Notes: a model not told the origin generated them from the letters alone. A stretch of DNA of 64,000 nucleotides from Paraburkholderia megapolitana (GCF_007556815.1 NZ_CP041745.1:2891001-2955000), one strand, 5' to 3'; shown: positions 17,590-28,171, counted from the first letter of the stretch. A program made the numbers and translations.

Positions 17590-20214
17590 TTACAGCAGCG
17601 CCTCGACCCACCCCTTCACACCCGCCAGCGCCGCCGCCAGCCCAGCCGGGTCCGTGCCGCCTGCCTGTGCCATATCCGGACGTCCACCGCCCTTACCGCC
17701 GACCTGCTGCGCCACGAAGTTCACCAGCTCGCCCGCCTTCACCTTCTTGCTGGCCTCTGGTGTCACACCGGCGATCAGGCTGACCTTGCCACCCTCAACC
17801 GACGCAAGCACGATCGCCGCGCTCTTCAGCTTGTCCTTCAGCTTGTCGACGGTTTCGCGCAGCGTCTTCACGTCGGCACCATCGAGCGTCGCAGCCAGCA
17901 CATGCACACCTGCCACGTCGACGGCCTGGCCAACGAGTTCATCGCCCTGGTTCGATGCGAGCTTCGACTTCAGCGCGCCGAGTTCCTTTTCCAGCGACTT
18001 CACCTGTTCCTGCACCTGCACGATCCGCTGCGTCAGCTCGGACGGCTGCGCCTTCAGCGCAGCAGCGGCCTCGCCGATGCGTGCGTCGAGTTCCTGCACG
18101 TAACGCACCGCGTTATCGCCCGTGATCGCTTCCACGCGGCGAATCCCTGCTGCCACACCGCCTTCCGCCACGATCTTGAAGAAGCCGATATCGCCCGAGC
18201 GGCTGACGTGCGTACCACCGCACAATTCACGCGAGAAACCGAGATCGAGCACGCGCACTTCATCGCCATACTTCTCGCCGAACAACGCCATCGCACCACC
18301 CTTCACCGCTTCATCGAACGGCATCACGCGCACGATGCCCGGCGCGTTCGCCAGCACTTCCGCGTTGACGATCGACTCGACCTGGCGAATCTGCTCGTCG
18401 GTCATCGGTGCGTTGTGCGCGAAGTCGAAGCGTGTCTTGTCAGCGTCGACGAGCGAACCCTTCTGCTGAACGTGCGTGCCGAGCACTTCGCGCAGCGCCT
18501 TGTGCATCAGGTGAGTTGCCGAGTGGTTACGCTCGGTACGGGCGCGGCGGATCGCATCGATCTCGGCCTTCAAAACGTCGCCAACCTTCAGCGTGCCCTG
18601 CTCAAGTGTGCCGTGATGGCCGACCACATCGGCCTGCACCTTCAGCGTATCGGCCACTGCGAAGCGCACGCTCGCATTGCTGAGCACGCCCTGGTCGCCG
18701 ACCTGGCCGCCCGACTCCGCATAGAACGGCGTGTGGTCGAGCACGACGACGGCCTGCTGGCCCTTCGCGACCTCGTTCACCGACGCGCCATCGACGTACA
18801 ACGCAATCACCTTCGCGTCGTCAAAAACGATTTCTTCATAACCATGGAACGTGGTCTTCGCACCCGAGTACTGGAGACCCTGCGCCATCTTGAACTTGCC
18901 GGCCGCGCGCGCCTGGTCGCGCTGGCGCGCCATCGCGTCGTCGAATGCGGGCTCATCGACGGAGATGCCACGTTCGCGACACACGTCTGCAGTCAGGTCG
19001 AGCGGGAAGCCATACGTATCGTGCAGCTTGAACGCGAGTTCGCCGTCGAGCGTCTTGCCACCCTTCGCATCGAGTTCCGCCAGCGCGCCTTCGAGAATCG
19101 ACATGCCGTGTTCGATGGTTTCGAAGAAGCGCTCTTCTTCCTGGCGCAGCACGTCGGTCACGCGCTGTTCGGCTTCCTTCAGTTCGGGATACGCGCCGCC
19201 CATCTGCGCGACCAGATCGGGGACGAGCCGATGGAAAAACGCGCCCTTGCGACCAAGCTTGTAGCCGTGGCGGATCGCACGGCGCACGATCCGGCGCAGC
19301 ACATAGCCGCGCCCTTCGTTGCCGGGAATCACACCGTCGACGATCAGGAACGAGCATGCGCGGATGTGATCCGCAATCACCTTCAGCGAGTTGTTCGTCA
19401 GATCGGCCACGCCGGTTTCGCGACCGGCGGCCTTGATCAACGCCTGGAACAGATCGATTTCATAGTTGCTGTGCACGTGCTGCAGCACGGCGGCGATCCG
19501 CTCGAGGCCCATGCCGGTGTCGACGCACTGCTTCGGCAGAGGCGTCATGTTGCCCTGCGCGTCGCGGCTGAACTGCATGAACACGAGATTCCAGATCTCG
19601 ATGTAGCGGTCGCCGTCTTCTTCCGGCGATCCCGGCGGACCACCCCACACGTCCGGGCCGTGATCGTAGAAGATTTCCGAACACGGGCCGCACGGGCCGA
19701 CGTCGGCCATCTGCCAGAAATTGTCCGATGCGTAGCGCGCGCCCTTGTTGTCGCCGATGCGGATGATCCGCTCGACCGGCACGCCGACTTCCTTCGCCCA
19801 GATGTCGTGCGCCTCGTCGTCCTCGTGATAGACGGTGACCCAGAGCTTGTCTTTCGGCAACTGGTAGACGCCGGTCAGCAGTTCCCACGCGTAGTGGATC
19901 GCGTCGCGCTTGAAGTAGTCGCCGAACGAGAAATTGCCGAGCATCTCGAAGAACGTGTGATGCCGTGCGGTGTAGCCGACGTTTTCCAGATCGTTGTGCT
20001 TGCCGCCCGCGCGCACGCTGCGCTGGGAGGTCGTCGCACGCGCGTACGGACGCGATTCCGCGCCGAGGAAGACATCCTTGAACTGCACCATGCCCGAATT
20101 GGTGAACAGCAGGGTCGGGTCGTTGCCGGGCACAAGGCTCGACGAGCGGACGATCGTGTGGCCCTTCGATTCGAAGAACTTGAGGAATTTCTCGCGGATT
20201 TCGGCGGCTTTCAT
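17590..20214 (-). CDS. alaS: Alanyl-tRNA synthetase
   Basis: An 874-residue class II synthetase that charges tRNA-Ala. The start [19 protein letters not shown], the [15 protein letters not shown] segment, the editing-site HSATH motif near residue 562 and the CGGTH motif near 662 are all intact. The C-terminal DHHA1-type domain with [12 protein letters not shown] ends the protein. Length equals that of typical bacterial AlaRS. The open frame to 20436 is longer, but the ATG at 20214 matches the family start. Confidence 0.97.
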   Translation of the reverse strand: MKAAEIREKFLKFFESKGHTIVRSSSLVPGNDPTLLFTNSGMVQFKDVFLGAESRPYARATTSQRSVRAGGKHNDLENVGYTARHHTFFEMLGNFSFGDYFKRDAIHYAWELLTGVYQLPKDKLWVTVYHEDDEAHDIWAKEVGVPVERIIRIGDNKGARYASDNFWQMADVGPCGPCSEIFYDHGPDVWGGPPGSPEEDGDRYIEIWNLVFMQFSRDAQGNMTPLPKQCVDTGMGLERIAAVLQHVHSNYEIDLFQALIKAAGRETGVADLTNNSLKVIADHIRACSFLIVDGVIPGNEGRGYVLRRIVRRAIRHGYKLGRKGAFFHRLVPDLVAQMGGAYPELKEAEQRVTDVLRQEEERFFETIEHGMSILEGALAELDAKGGKTLDGELAFKLHDTYGFPLDLTADVCRERGISVDEPAFDDAMARQRDQARAAGKFKMAQGLQYSGAKTTFHGYEEIVFDDAKVIALYVDGASVNEVAKGQQAVVVLDHTPFYAESGGQVGDQGVLSNASVRFAVADTLKVQADVVGHHGTLEQGTLKVGDVLKAEIDAIRRARTERNHSATHLMHKALREVLGTHVQQKGSLVDADKTRFDFAHNAPMTDEQIRQVESIVNAEVLANAPGIVRVMPFDEAVKGGAMALFGEKYGDEVRVLDLGFSRELCGGTHVSRSGDIGFFKIVAEGGVAAGIRRVEAITGDNAVRYVQELDARIGEAAAALKAQPSELTQRIVQVQEQVKSLEKELGALKSKLASNQGDELVGQAVDVAGVHVLAATLDGADVKTLRETVDKLKDKLKSAAIVLASVEGGKVSLIAGVTPEASKKVKAGELVNFVAQQVGGKGGGRPDMAQAGGTDPAGLAAALAGVKGWVEALL

Positions 20215-20667
20215 GGCGTGCTGGGGACGGTCTCTGCGTGATCTGGCGACATCGCGGGGATGCGCCAGCCGATTAGCGCTGGATTGGCTTTGAAACGACC
20301 GATTATACGGGATCGGCGCTTCTGCGCGGGGCCTGGGCTTTGTCGGGACACGCTGCGGGCCGGTGGGCCGCATGGGTTGCGCTTCTTGCGCGGCGGCGGT
20401 TGCCCCGGGGACGCGCGGCATCGTGCGGGCCGACATCGGTGTCCCTGGCGTGCACGCCCGACTGCCCCAGGACTCGGGAATCGCTTAAGATTCCGCACAT
20501 TCAGACGATTTCGGCTGCCAGTTGGTGGGCGAAACCCAGTCGGTCGCCCTACGGGCATGGGACCGCAGTAAGTGCTCTGCATAGGCCGCGAGTAACGTGC
20601 TAAAGCGCGAACTCGGGTCGACAGCTAAAGCGCTAACTGCGGTCGACAATGGAGACGTGATCAAAAT
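20215..20667. other. Gap between alaS and the CoA-transferase gene
   Basis: 453 bases between divergent genes. No convincing coding frame. It contains GC-rich sequence near alaS and a tandem 25-base repeat at 20599-20648, close to the CoA-transferase start. Confidence 0.5.
20599..20648 (+). repeat. Tandem direct repeat, 25 bp x 2
   Basis: Two abutting 25-base copies (20599-20623 and 20624-20648) that start GCTAAAGCG and end GGTCGACA, differing at three positions. They end 19 bases before the CoA-transferase start codon, so they may be regulator half-sites. Confidence 0.75.
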
Positions 20668-21887
20668 ATGGGTGCACTCAGTCATATCCGCGTACTAGAC
20701 CTCACCCGCGTACTCGCGGGCCCCTGGTGCGCGCAAACGCTCGCCGACTTCGGCGCCGACGTGATCAAGGTCGAGCGCCCCGAGGTCGGCGACGATACGC
20801 GTCACTGGGGCCGCCGTACCTGAAAACGCCCGCCGGCACGGACACCCACGAAGCCGCCTACTACCTCGCGGCGAACCGCAACAAGCGCTCGCTCACCATC
20901 GATATCGCCACCCCCGAAGGCCAGCGGATCGTGCGCGAACTGGCCGCGCACAGCGACGTGGTGCTGGAAAACTACAAGGTCGGTCAGTTGAAGAAGTACG
21001 GCCTCGACTATGAGTCACTCAAAGCGGTGAAGCCGGATCTGATCTACTGCTCGGTGACGGGTTTCGGTCAGACCGGGCCGTATGCGCAGCGAGCGGGCTA
21101 CGACTTCATCGTGCAGGGTATCGGCGGCTTCATGAGCATTACCGGCGAGCGCGACGCGCTGCCGGGCGGCGGCCCGCAGAAGGCCGGCGTGGCGATCGCC
21201 GACCTGATGACCGGGATGTATTCGACGGTCGCGGTGCTGACCGCGCTCGCGCACCGCGACCGCACGGGCGAAGGCCAGTACATCGACATGGCGCTGCTCG
21301 ACGTCCAGGTCGCGATGCTCGCAAACATGAACTCGAACTTCCTCGCAAGCGGCACGCCGCCCACGCGCTGGGGCAACGCGCATCCGAACATCGTGCCGTA
21401 TCAGACGTTCCAGACGAGCGACAGCTGGATCATCGTCGCAGTCGGCAACGACGGCCAGTTCCGCAAATTCGTCGAGGCCGGCGGCCGCGCCGAACTCGCC
21501 GACGACGACCGCTTCGCGACCAACCCGGACCGCGTGCGCAATCGCGACGTGCTCGTGCCACTGCTGGCCGAGATGGTCCGCACGCGCGACAAGCACGACT
21601 GGATCGCCTCGCTTGAAGCCGCGGGCGTGCCGTGCGGTCCGATCAACAATCTTGAGGAAGTGTTCGAGAACGAGCAGGTGATCGCGCGCGGCTTGCAGGT
21701 CGATCTGCCGCATCCTTCGGGCGGAACGGTCAAGCTCGTGCGCAATCCGGTGAAGATGAGCGCCACGCCGCCGCAGGCACTCACTCATCCACCCACGCTC
21801 GGCGAACATACCGACGAAATCCTGCGCGATGTGCTGGGCTACGACGACGGGCAGATTGCCGCGTTGCGCGGGCAGTCGGTGATCTGA
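20668..21887 (+). pseudogene. Family III CoA-transferase (CaiB/BaiF), frameshifted
   Basis: A formyl-CoA-transferase/succinyl-CoA:acid CoA-transferase family gene (CaiB/BaiF, fold III), needing two frames to read. The ATG at 20668 gives [20 protein letters not shown] and the expected start of the family, then stops at 20821 after [10 protein letters not shown]. One extra G in the GGGG run at 20807-20810 would restore DDTRHWGPPYLK and join the downstream frame, which is open to 21887. The downstream frame has VVLENYKVGQLKKYGLDY, the YDFIVQGIGGFMS segment and C-terminal HPPTLGEHT. Restored length would be about 406 residues, normal for the family. It is either a real one-base deletion or a homopolymer miscall. 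Confidence 0.85.
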
Positions 21888-21934
21888 AGAAGTGGTGGAC
21901 TGAAACAGGCGGCGCGGTCGTTCGGCGACCCGCC

Positions 21935-22144
21935 TCAGTGACCCGCCCCAATCAGCCCGCCCGCTGCCGCGCCGACAATCGTGCCGACCGGTCCGCCCGT
22001 CAGCACATAGCCGAGCGCACCGCCCGCCCCCGCGCCGATCGCCGCGTGCGCCTGCGAGCGCGACATCGAATAGCAGGCGGACAAGCTCGCAACCAGTGCG
22101 ACAGAAACCGCAATTTTCAGTACGCCAGCGATACGTCGATTCAT
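21935..22144 (-). CDS. Glycine-zipper lipoprotein, OsmB-like
   Basis: A 69-residue predicted outer-membrane-associated lipoprotein. Signal peptide MNRRIAGVLKIAVSVALVAS ends in a lipobox LSAC, followed by a two-helix glycine zipper (IGAGAGGALGYVLTGG and IVGAAAGGLIGAG). OsmB and similar small stress lipoproteins share this layout; the role is unknown. The start at 22144 has an AAGGAT ribosome site. It is divergent from glnS. Confidence 0.82.
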   Translation of the reverse strand: MNRRIAGVLKIAVSVALVASLSACYSMSRSQAHAAIGAGAGGALGYVLTGGPVGTIVGAAAGGLIGAGH

Positions 22145-22444
22145 GATGATCCTTGTGAACAGGCAGATTGCAGCCGCCCTGTAGAGCGGCCCGCAGCGGC
22201 ATCCCACCGCCGCGACCGACGCATCCTAAGTGGCCGCCATGCGCGCGCACAAAGCGTTTTACCTCCTGTTACAGCGTGCAACAGCGCGGTCGAAAATTCG
22301 CCGGCCGGGCGGCGAACCAAGGTGGCAGCGGCGCGCCGCGATGCAGAAAGGCGTGTAAAGGCTGCCGCGTATTGACACGTCAGGTAGAATTGACAAATCA
22401 GCAGGCGCATAACGCGCTTCAAACTGTCTCTCTCTCCTTCTCGC
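22145..22444. other. Divergent promoter region before glnS
   Basis: 300 bases between two divergent genes. Two exact TTGACA hexamers occur at 22372-22377 and 22390-22395, 50-70 bases before glnS, but I could not pair either with a good -10 at normal spacing. No coding frame is supported. Confidence 0.4.
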
Positions 22445-24169
22445 ATGAACAACGAACGCAAAGACGCCGATCGCGGCGACGCGCCGGCGGCGTCCAATTT
22501 CATCCGCAACATCATCGATGACGACAACCGCTCCGGAAAGTGGGGGCAACGGGTGGAAACGCGCTTTCCGCCTGAGCCCAACGGCTACCTCCACATCGGC
22601 CACGCGAAGAGCATTTGCCTGAACTTCGGCATTGCGCGCAGCTATGGCGGCGTGTGCCATCTGCGCTTCGACGACACGAATCCGGAAAAGGAAAGCTTCG
22701 AATACGTCGACTCGATCGTCGACGCGGTGCGCTGGCTCGGCTTCGAATGGAAAGAAGCGGACGCCGACTACCAGTACTTCGCGAGCGATTACTACGGGAA
22801 GCTCTACGAATTCGCCGAACTGCTGATCCAGCGCGGCAAGGCGTATGTCGACAGCCAGTCGGCGGATGAAATGCGCGCCAATCGCGGCTCGGCCACCGAG
22901 CCCGGTGTGCCCTCGCCGTTCCGCGACCGTACGCCGGAGGAAAACCTCGACCTGTTCCGCCGCATGAAAGCGGGCGAGTTCAAGGAAGGCGAGCACGTAC
23001 TGCGCGCGAAGATCGACATGGCATCGCCGAACTTCAACATGCGCGACCCGGTCATCTATCGCATTCGCTTCGCCCACCACTACCGGACCGGCGACACGTG
23101 GTGTGTGTACCCGATGTACGACTACACGCACTGCATTTCGGATGCGCTCGAGAACATCACGCATTCGCTGTGCACGCTCGAGTTCGAGGATCACCGGCCG
23201 CTGTACGACTGGATCCTGAACGAACTCGCCGAAGCCGGTATCTTCACGCGGCCGCTGCCGCAGCAAATCGAGTTCTCACGCCTGAACCTCACGTATGCGA
23301 TCACCAGCAAGCGCAAGCTGCTGCAACTCGTCACCGAAGGGCATGTGGACGGCTGGGACGATCCGCGCATGCCGACTATCGTCGGTGTGCGTCGGCGCGG
23401 CTTCACGCCGGAGAGTATCCAGTTGCTGTGCGAGCGGATCGGCGTGACGAAGGTCGATTCATGGATCGACATGAGCGTGTTCGAAGGCGCGCTGCGCGAC
23501 GATCTCGACGACAAGGCGCCGCGTGCGGCGGCCGTGCTCGATCCGCTGAAGCTCATCATCGATAACTTCCCCGCGGGCACGACTGAAACCTGCAGCGCAC
23601 CGGTGCATCCGCATCATCCGGAGCGCGGTACGCGGTCGTTCGAGATTTCGCGCGAACTGTGGATCGAGCGCGACGACTTCAACGAAACGCCGCCGAAGGG
23701 TTTCTTCCGTCTGTTCCCTGGCAACAAGGTGCGGCTGCGTTACGGCTATGTCGTCGAATGCACGGGCGTGGACAAGGACGCGGACGGCAAGGTGATCGCC
23801 GTGCACTGCAACTATTTCCCGGATAGTAAATCGGGCACCGAAGGCGCGAACAACTACAAGGTGAAGGGCAACATCCACTGGCTTAGCGCCACCGATGCAG
23901 TCCCCGCCGAAGTACGTCTGTACGACCGCCTGTTCAAGGAAGCGCAGCCCGATGCCGGCGGCCGCGATTTTCTCGAAGCACTGAATCCGGACTCGAAGCG
24001 CATCGTCAACGCGTGGGTCGAACCGGGTGCGCGCGATGCCGAACCCGAACAGCGCTACCAGTTCGAGCGCCACGGCTACTTCGTCGCGGATCGTGTCGAT
24101 TCGAAGCCGGGCAAGCCGGTGTTCAACCGCATCGTGAGTCTGCGCGACAGCTGGGGTAAGCCGGCCTGA
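22445..24169 (+). CDS. glnS: Glutaminyl-tRNA synthetase
   Basis: A 574-residue class I synthetase that charges tRNA-Gln. The HIGH motif is at residues 50-53 (PPEPNGYLHIGHAKS), with the RFDDTNPEKE segment just after, and the KMSKS-loop equivalent reads ITSKRKL. The GlnRS-specific C-terminal beta-barrel anticodon-binding part (PGNKVRLRYGYVVECT) is complete. Length fits the proteobacterial enzyme. The ATG at 22445 has only a weak ribosome site. Confidence 0.97.
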   Translation: MNNERKDADRGDAPAASNFIRNIIDDDNRSGKWGQRVETRFPPEPNGYLHIGHAKSICLNFGIARSYGGVCHLRFDDTNPEKESFEYVDSIVDAVRWLGFEWKEADADYQYFASDYYGKLYEFAELLIQRGKAYVDSQSADEMRANRGSATEPGVPSPFRDRTPEENLDLFRRMKAGEFKEGEHVLRAKIDMASPNFNMRDPVIYRIRFAHHYRTGDTWCVYPMYDYTHCISDALENITHSLCTLEFEDHRPLYDWILNELAEAGIFTRPLPQQIEFSRLNLTYAITSKRKLLQLVTEGHVDGWDDPRMPTIVGVRRRGFTPESIQLLCERIGVTKVDSWIDMSVFEGALRDDLDDKAPRAAAVLDPLKLIIDNFPAGTTETCSAPVHPHHPERGTRSFEISRELWIERDDFNETPPKGFFRLFPGNKVRLRYGYVVECTGVDKDADGKVIAVHCNYFPDSKSGTEGANNYKVKGNIHWLSATDAVPAEVRLYDRLFKEAQPDAGGRDFLEALNPDSKRIVNAWVEPGARDAEPEQRYQFERHGYFVADRVDSKPGKPVFNRIVSLRDSWGKPA

Positions 24170-24279
24170 ATGGGCGGTGTCATGGCAGTCGAGGCACGGT
24201 CGCGGCATTGCCCGGCCGTACCTTGTTGAATCGCGTGGCGTGGTGACGTGACGCGATTCAAGGCGCACTCATCGCACGT

Positions 24280-24729
24280 TCACAACGTGCGGTGCAGTTC
24301 GGGCAACAGCAGCGTCGTCTGAAAGAGCCTCGTCAGGCTGCGGCTCGCGTATCGCTCCACTTCGTCGTGCGCGACCCAGCGGTAGGCGTCCATCTCGGGA
24401 ATCATCGTGCCATCCGAGCGGCGCGGAAACATCGACGTACAGACACACACGCTGAGATCGAGTTCGTGATCGCGTGCACGCGCGCCGAACAGATGCAGGT
24501 CCTTGTCGCGCCGATAGACAAAGCGGCCCAGGTCCTTTAGTCGCTCGACGTCCAGAACGATGCCGGTTTCCTCGACCAGTTCACGCAATGCGGTGACATG
24601 CGGCACCTCGCCTTCTTCGCCGTGGCCTTTCGGAATGTCCCAGTGAGAAGTATCGGTGGCGTGCGCAAGCAGGACGCGGCCGTCGGGGTCGAGCAGCACA
24701 ACGCCGCACGACACGATGCGCGCGCTCAT
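24280..24729 (-). CDS. Nudix hydrolase
   Basis: A 149-residue Nudix protein. The start MSARIVSCGVVLLD leads into the Nudix box GHGEEGEVPHVTALRELVEE, with G-x5-E-x7-RE-x2-EE intact, preceded by WDIPKG. It resembles the MutT/RppH-like small hydrolases; the substrate is unknown. I chose the ATG at 24729; an in-frame ATG at 24819 would add 30 residues without family support. A short frame (24839 to 24726) with an AAAGGA site ends in ATGA overlap with this start. Convergent with glnS. Confidence 0.85.
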   Translation of the reverse strand: MSARIVSCGVVLLDPDGRVLLAHATDTSHWDIPKGHGEEGEVPHVTALRELVEETGIVLDVERLKDLGRFVYRRDKDLHLFGARARDHELDLSVCVCTSMFPRRSDGTMIPEMDAYRWVAHDEVERYASRSLTRLFQTTLLLPELHRTL

Positions 24730-24966
24730 CGACGGGACGAGCCGCGGGATGCAGGCGTAGCGGATGCGCAGCGTGCGCGAGGTGAGATTAACGAGAGCGG
24801 TTGCGCGCAAGCCGCGCATTCGGCATTCGATACCGTCATGTCCTTTTCCCGGGTAGCTGAGGAACCGCTGGTCCGTACTGCACGGGCATAACCCATCGGA
24901 CCAGGCGCGAAAAAGGATAGCACGGTGCCTCTAGCGCCCCACTCTGCTAGCGGTAGCGCATCAAGC

Positions 24967-26301
24967 TCATCGCACCGGCGGCCGGTAACCGTCGGTCAGC
25001 GTATTCAGGAAAGCGACCACATCCTTGATCTCCGCTTCGTCGAGCGCAGGCGCATCGCCGCGTTTTCGGTCGAACGGCGGGTCGGTGTTCAGATTGCTCC
25101 AGTAGCGCTTCGGCAGATCGTCGAACTTCTGCACGACGCCATTCTTCGATACTGGATAAAACTTCTCCGGGTTCGTATCGCGCTCCACATAGAAGCGCAC
25201 GACCTCGTCGAGCGAACTATACAGACCGTTGTGGAAAAAGCGCTTCTTCAACGCGACGTTGCGCAGCGTCGGCGTGCGGAAGATGCCGCAAAACTCGTCG
25301 CGTCCCTGCAAGTCCTTGCGCTCGGGTCCGCACGCGCCGAGATCGTAAAAGCGCGGATCGCGATTCACTGCAAGCGTACGGTTGCGCGGCACGCCGATCG
25401 CAATCAGGCCGAAATCGCTGAACTGCGGCGGCGAGCCGTCTCTCGCCCGCTCGCTCAGGTGGCAGCTCGCGCAGTTACCCTTCTTCTCATCGTTGAAGAG
25501 CTGCAAGCCGCGCGACTCAGCGGCAGTCAACTGCGTCTTGCCCGCGAGATACGCGTCGTATTTGCTCGTGTAGGGATAGAAGGTTTCCGGCGTCTGCTCG
25601 AAAGTTTCGAGCGCTTGCAACACGGCCTTGAAAGTCGCATCGTCGCTGTCGAAAATCTGCGCGCCGAACGCGTCGCGAAACGCTGCGGCATACGGCGACG
25701 CCTTGACGGCAGCGGCTACTTTTTGCGGTGTGCTGCTCATTTCGAAGGTCGACAACAACGGGATGCGCGCCTGGTCCGAGCCGCGATCGACGCGACCGTC
25801 CCACGTAAGCCCGCCCGTCGGACCGGCATCGACGCTTTCGTCGCCCTCGTCTTCCGAGTCGTGAAAGTGCTCGCTGAATGCGGGCACCGATTGCAGATAC
25901 TTGAGCGTCGGCACCGCGCGAAAACCGGGCTGCCGCATATCGCCGCCGCCCAGTTGTACCTGCAACGAATTCGGCGGCGTAAATGCATGCTCGGGGCTGT
26001 GGCACGACGCACACGAGAGCTTGCCCGAGCCCGACAGCGACGGGTCGAAGAACAGCTGCTTGCCGACCAAGGTCATCTTGCGCACCGACGCATACACCTC
26101 GGCGCGCGTCTGGCCGCCCGACGCTGCCGAGCCGGCCACGGGCAACAGCAAACCGCTCGCTGTCGCGCCCGACGCAGATGCAGCAGCAGTTGTGCCGCTG
26201 TCCGGGCCGTGCGCATCGCAAGCCACGAGCGCAAGCACCAGCGGCAAACATGCCGCACCTCGCCGACCGGCGCGCAGCGTCGCGCCAGCAAGCCGTCCCA
26301 T
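24967..26301 (-). CDS. Di-heme cytochrome c peroxidase, MauG/CcpA family lipoprotein
   Basis: A 444-residue exported protein with two CASCH heme motifs (about residues 97-101 and 277-281), the layout of bacterial di-heme cytochrome c peroxidases and MauG-like enzymes that use two c-type hemes on peroxide or on protein substrates. The signal peptide ends in lipobox LVAC, so it is probably lipid-anchored. The C-terminal half keeps FRTPTLRNVALKKRFFHNG, typical of the family. The ATG at 26301 has a GGGGA site; an ATG at 26328 is also possible. Divergent from the phosphoesterase gene. Confidence 0.9.
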   Translation of the reverse strand: MGRLAGATLRAGRRGAACLPLVLALVACDAHGPDSGTTAAASASGATASGLLLPVAGSAASGGQTRAEVYASVRKMTLVGKQLFFDPSLSGSGKLSCASCHSPEHAFTPPNSLQVQLGGGDMRQPGFRAVPTLKYLQSVPAFSEHFHDSEDEGDESVDAGPTGGLTWDGRVDRGSDQARIPLLSTFEMSSTPQKVAAAVKASPYAAAFRDAFGAQIFDSDDATFKAVLQALETFEQTPETFYPYTSKYDAYLAGKTQLTAAESRGLQLFNDEKKGNCASCHLSERARDGSPPQFSDFGLIAIGVPRNRTLAVNRDPRFYDLGACGPERKDLQGRDEFCGIFRTPTLRNVALKKRFFHNGLYSSLDEVVRFYVERDTNPEKFYPVSKNGVVQKFDDLPKRYWSNLNTDPPFDRKRGDAPALDEAEIKDVVAFLNTLTDGYRPPVR

Positions 26302-26366
26302 TCGAATCCCCGCCAGACCACGCAGCATAGTAAGTAGTTTTATGTGTTGAGCAACTGCGCGAGCGT

Positions 26367-26395
26367 ATGTCATTCATGTGTCGCTCACATGACAT
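26367..26395. promoter_or_regulatory. Inverted repeat and Pho-box-like direct repeat
   Basis: ATGTCAT (26367-26373) and ATGACAT (26389-26395) form an inverted repeat in the divergent region. On the plus strand TGTCAT (26368) and TGTCGC (26379) are spaced 11 bases apart, the spacing of PhoB half-sites. The neighbour is a phosphatase-like gene, so PhoB control is plausible but unproven. Confidence 0.35.
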
Positions 26396-26590
26396 ATCCC
26401 CTACGATATTCTCCGATCGCCAGGCGTTTAGCGTGTAAATCCCAAGCAAAACGTTCACAAACTTTAAGCCACTAGTAATTATTGACACCTCTCTGTCAAA
26501 AACCGCTGCGACACTTCCGTCGCAGGTCAGCCGTCCGTGCCTGGAGCCGGGCGGCATCGACCTGTCCCCAACGCGAGAGAGATAAAACCG

Positions 26591-28171
26591 ATGAACAAGA
26601 AACTGATCTGCGCGACGCTTACCGCGATCGCAGCAGCAATCGGGCTGTACGCCTGTGGCGGCAACGACATCAGCGGCAAGCCCGACATCACCGCGGTGAA
26701 GACCGTCGTCGTCATCTATGCGGAGAACCGCAGCTTCGACAACCTGTACGGCAACTTCCCCGGCGCCAACGGCTTGCAAAACGTGAGCGCGACAAGCGCG
26801 CAGCAGCTCGACCGCGACGGCTCCGTGCTCGCGACGCTGCCGCAGATCTGGAACGGCCTCACCCAGACCGGCGTCACGCCCGTGATCACCCAGGCCATGA
26901 CGGCCAACCTGCCGAACGCCGCTTTCGCCATCGACGATCCGAACGGCTTCAACGCACCGGCCAGCGCAACGACACGCGACCTGTACCATCGTTTCTACGA
27001 GAACCAGATGCAGATCGACGGCGGCAAGAACGACAAGTTCGCCGCGTGGGCCGACTCGGGTGGCCTCGTGATGGGTCACTACACGATGAACGCGGACAAG
27101 CTGCCGCTGTGGAAGATCGCGCAGCAATACACGCTCGCCGATAACTTCTTCATGGGTTCGTTCGGCGGCTCGTTCCTGAACCACCAGTGGCTCGTCTGCG
27201 CATGCACGCCGACCTATCCGAACGCGGACAAGAGTCCCGCGGCCGGTTCGATTTCGTCGGTGAATACGGATGGTGTGTCGCTGAAGCTCGCGACGAATTC
27301 GCCGGCGTCGTCGTTGAGCGGCCCGCCGAAGTTCGTCAACTCGGGCAACTTGACACCCGACTTCTACGCAGTCAACACGATGCAGCCGCCGTATCAACCG
27401 AGCGGCAACAAGCCGGCTTCGGGCGGCGACGCGAACCTCGCTGATCCGGGCGCTGCGACGACCTTGCCGCCGCAGACCCAGCAGAACATCGGTGATCTGT
27501 TGAACACAGCGGGTGTGTCGTGGGCGTGGTACGGCGGTGCATGGGGCGCAGCGCAGCAAGCCGCGCAAACCGGCACGTCGGGCGTGATCTACGGGGCGAA
27601 TCTGTCGGCACCGAACTTCCAGCCGCATCATCAGCCGTTCAACTTCTTCGCTAATCTCGCACCGGGCTCGGCGAATCGCGCGAAGCATCTGCTCGATGGC
27701 GGTCTGGCCGGTTCGGAGTTCATCAAGGCCATCGATGCCGGCACGCTGCCGCAAGTGTCGTTCTACAAACCGCAGGGCAACCTGAACGAACACGCGGGCT
27801 ATACAGACGTGACGTCGGGCGACCAGCATATTGCCGACCTGATCGCGCATCTGCAGAAGAGCCCGCAGTGGAACAACATGGTCGTCGTCATCACGTATGA
27901 CGAGAACGGCGGCTTCTGGGATCACGTCGCGCCGCCGAAGGGCGATCGCTGGGGTCCGGGTACGCGCATCCCCGCGTTGATCGTTTCGCCGCTCGCGAAG
28001 AAGGGCTACATCGATCACACGCAGTACGACACGACGTCGATCCTGCGCTTCATCACGCATCGCTTCGCGTTGCCGGCACTGCCGGGACTCACCGCACGCG
28101 ACAACGCACTGGTGGCGAACGGCGGCAAAGCGATGGGCGATCTGACGAATGCGCTGGATATCGCGCATTGA
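26591..28171 (+). CDS. Exported phosphoesterase, AcpA / phospholipase C family
   Basis: A 526-residue exported protein of the alkaline-phosphatase superfamily (phosphoesterase family of AcpA acid phosphatases and non-haemolytic phospholipases C). The signal peptide ends in LYAC, a lipobox-like site. The metal-site start VVVIYAENRSFDNLYG and the late TYDENGGFWDHVAPP motif are both present. It likely hydrolyses phosphate esters in the periplasm or outside the cell; the substrate cannot be told. The ATG at 26591 has a GAGAGAG site; an upstream in-frame start at 26537 would precede the signal peptide and is rejected. Confidence 0.9.
   Translation: MNKKLICATLTAIAAAIGLYACGGNDISGKPDITAVKTVVVIYAENRSFDNLYGNFPGANGLQNVSATSAQQLDRDGSVLATLPQIWNGLTQTGVTPVITQAMTANLPNAAFAIDDPNGFNAPASATTRDLYHRFYENQMQIDGGKNDKFAAWADSGGLVMGHYTMNADKLPLWKIAQQYTLADNFFMGSFGGSFLNHQWLVCACTPTYPNADKSPAAGSISSVNTDGVSLKLATNSPASSLSGPPKFVNSGNLTPDFYAVNTMQPPYQPSGNKPASGGDANLADPGAATTLPPQTQQNIGDLLNTAGVSWAWYGGAWGAAQQAAQTGTSGVIYGANLSAPNFQPHHQPFNFFANLAPGSANRAKHLLDGGLAGSEFIKAIDAGTLPQVSFYKPQGNLNEHAGYTDVTSGDQHIADLIAHLQKSPQWNNMVVVITYDENGGFWDHVAPPKGDRWGPGTRIPALIVSPLAKKGYIDHTQYDTTSILRFITHRFALPALPGLTARDNALVANGGKAMGDLTNALDIAH

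Noticed and set aside
17491..20241. A 916-codon open frame opposite alaS
   Set aside because: It is the antisense of a certain alaS gene. High GC keeps such frames open; no ribosome site or family match.
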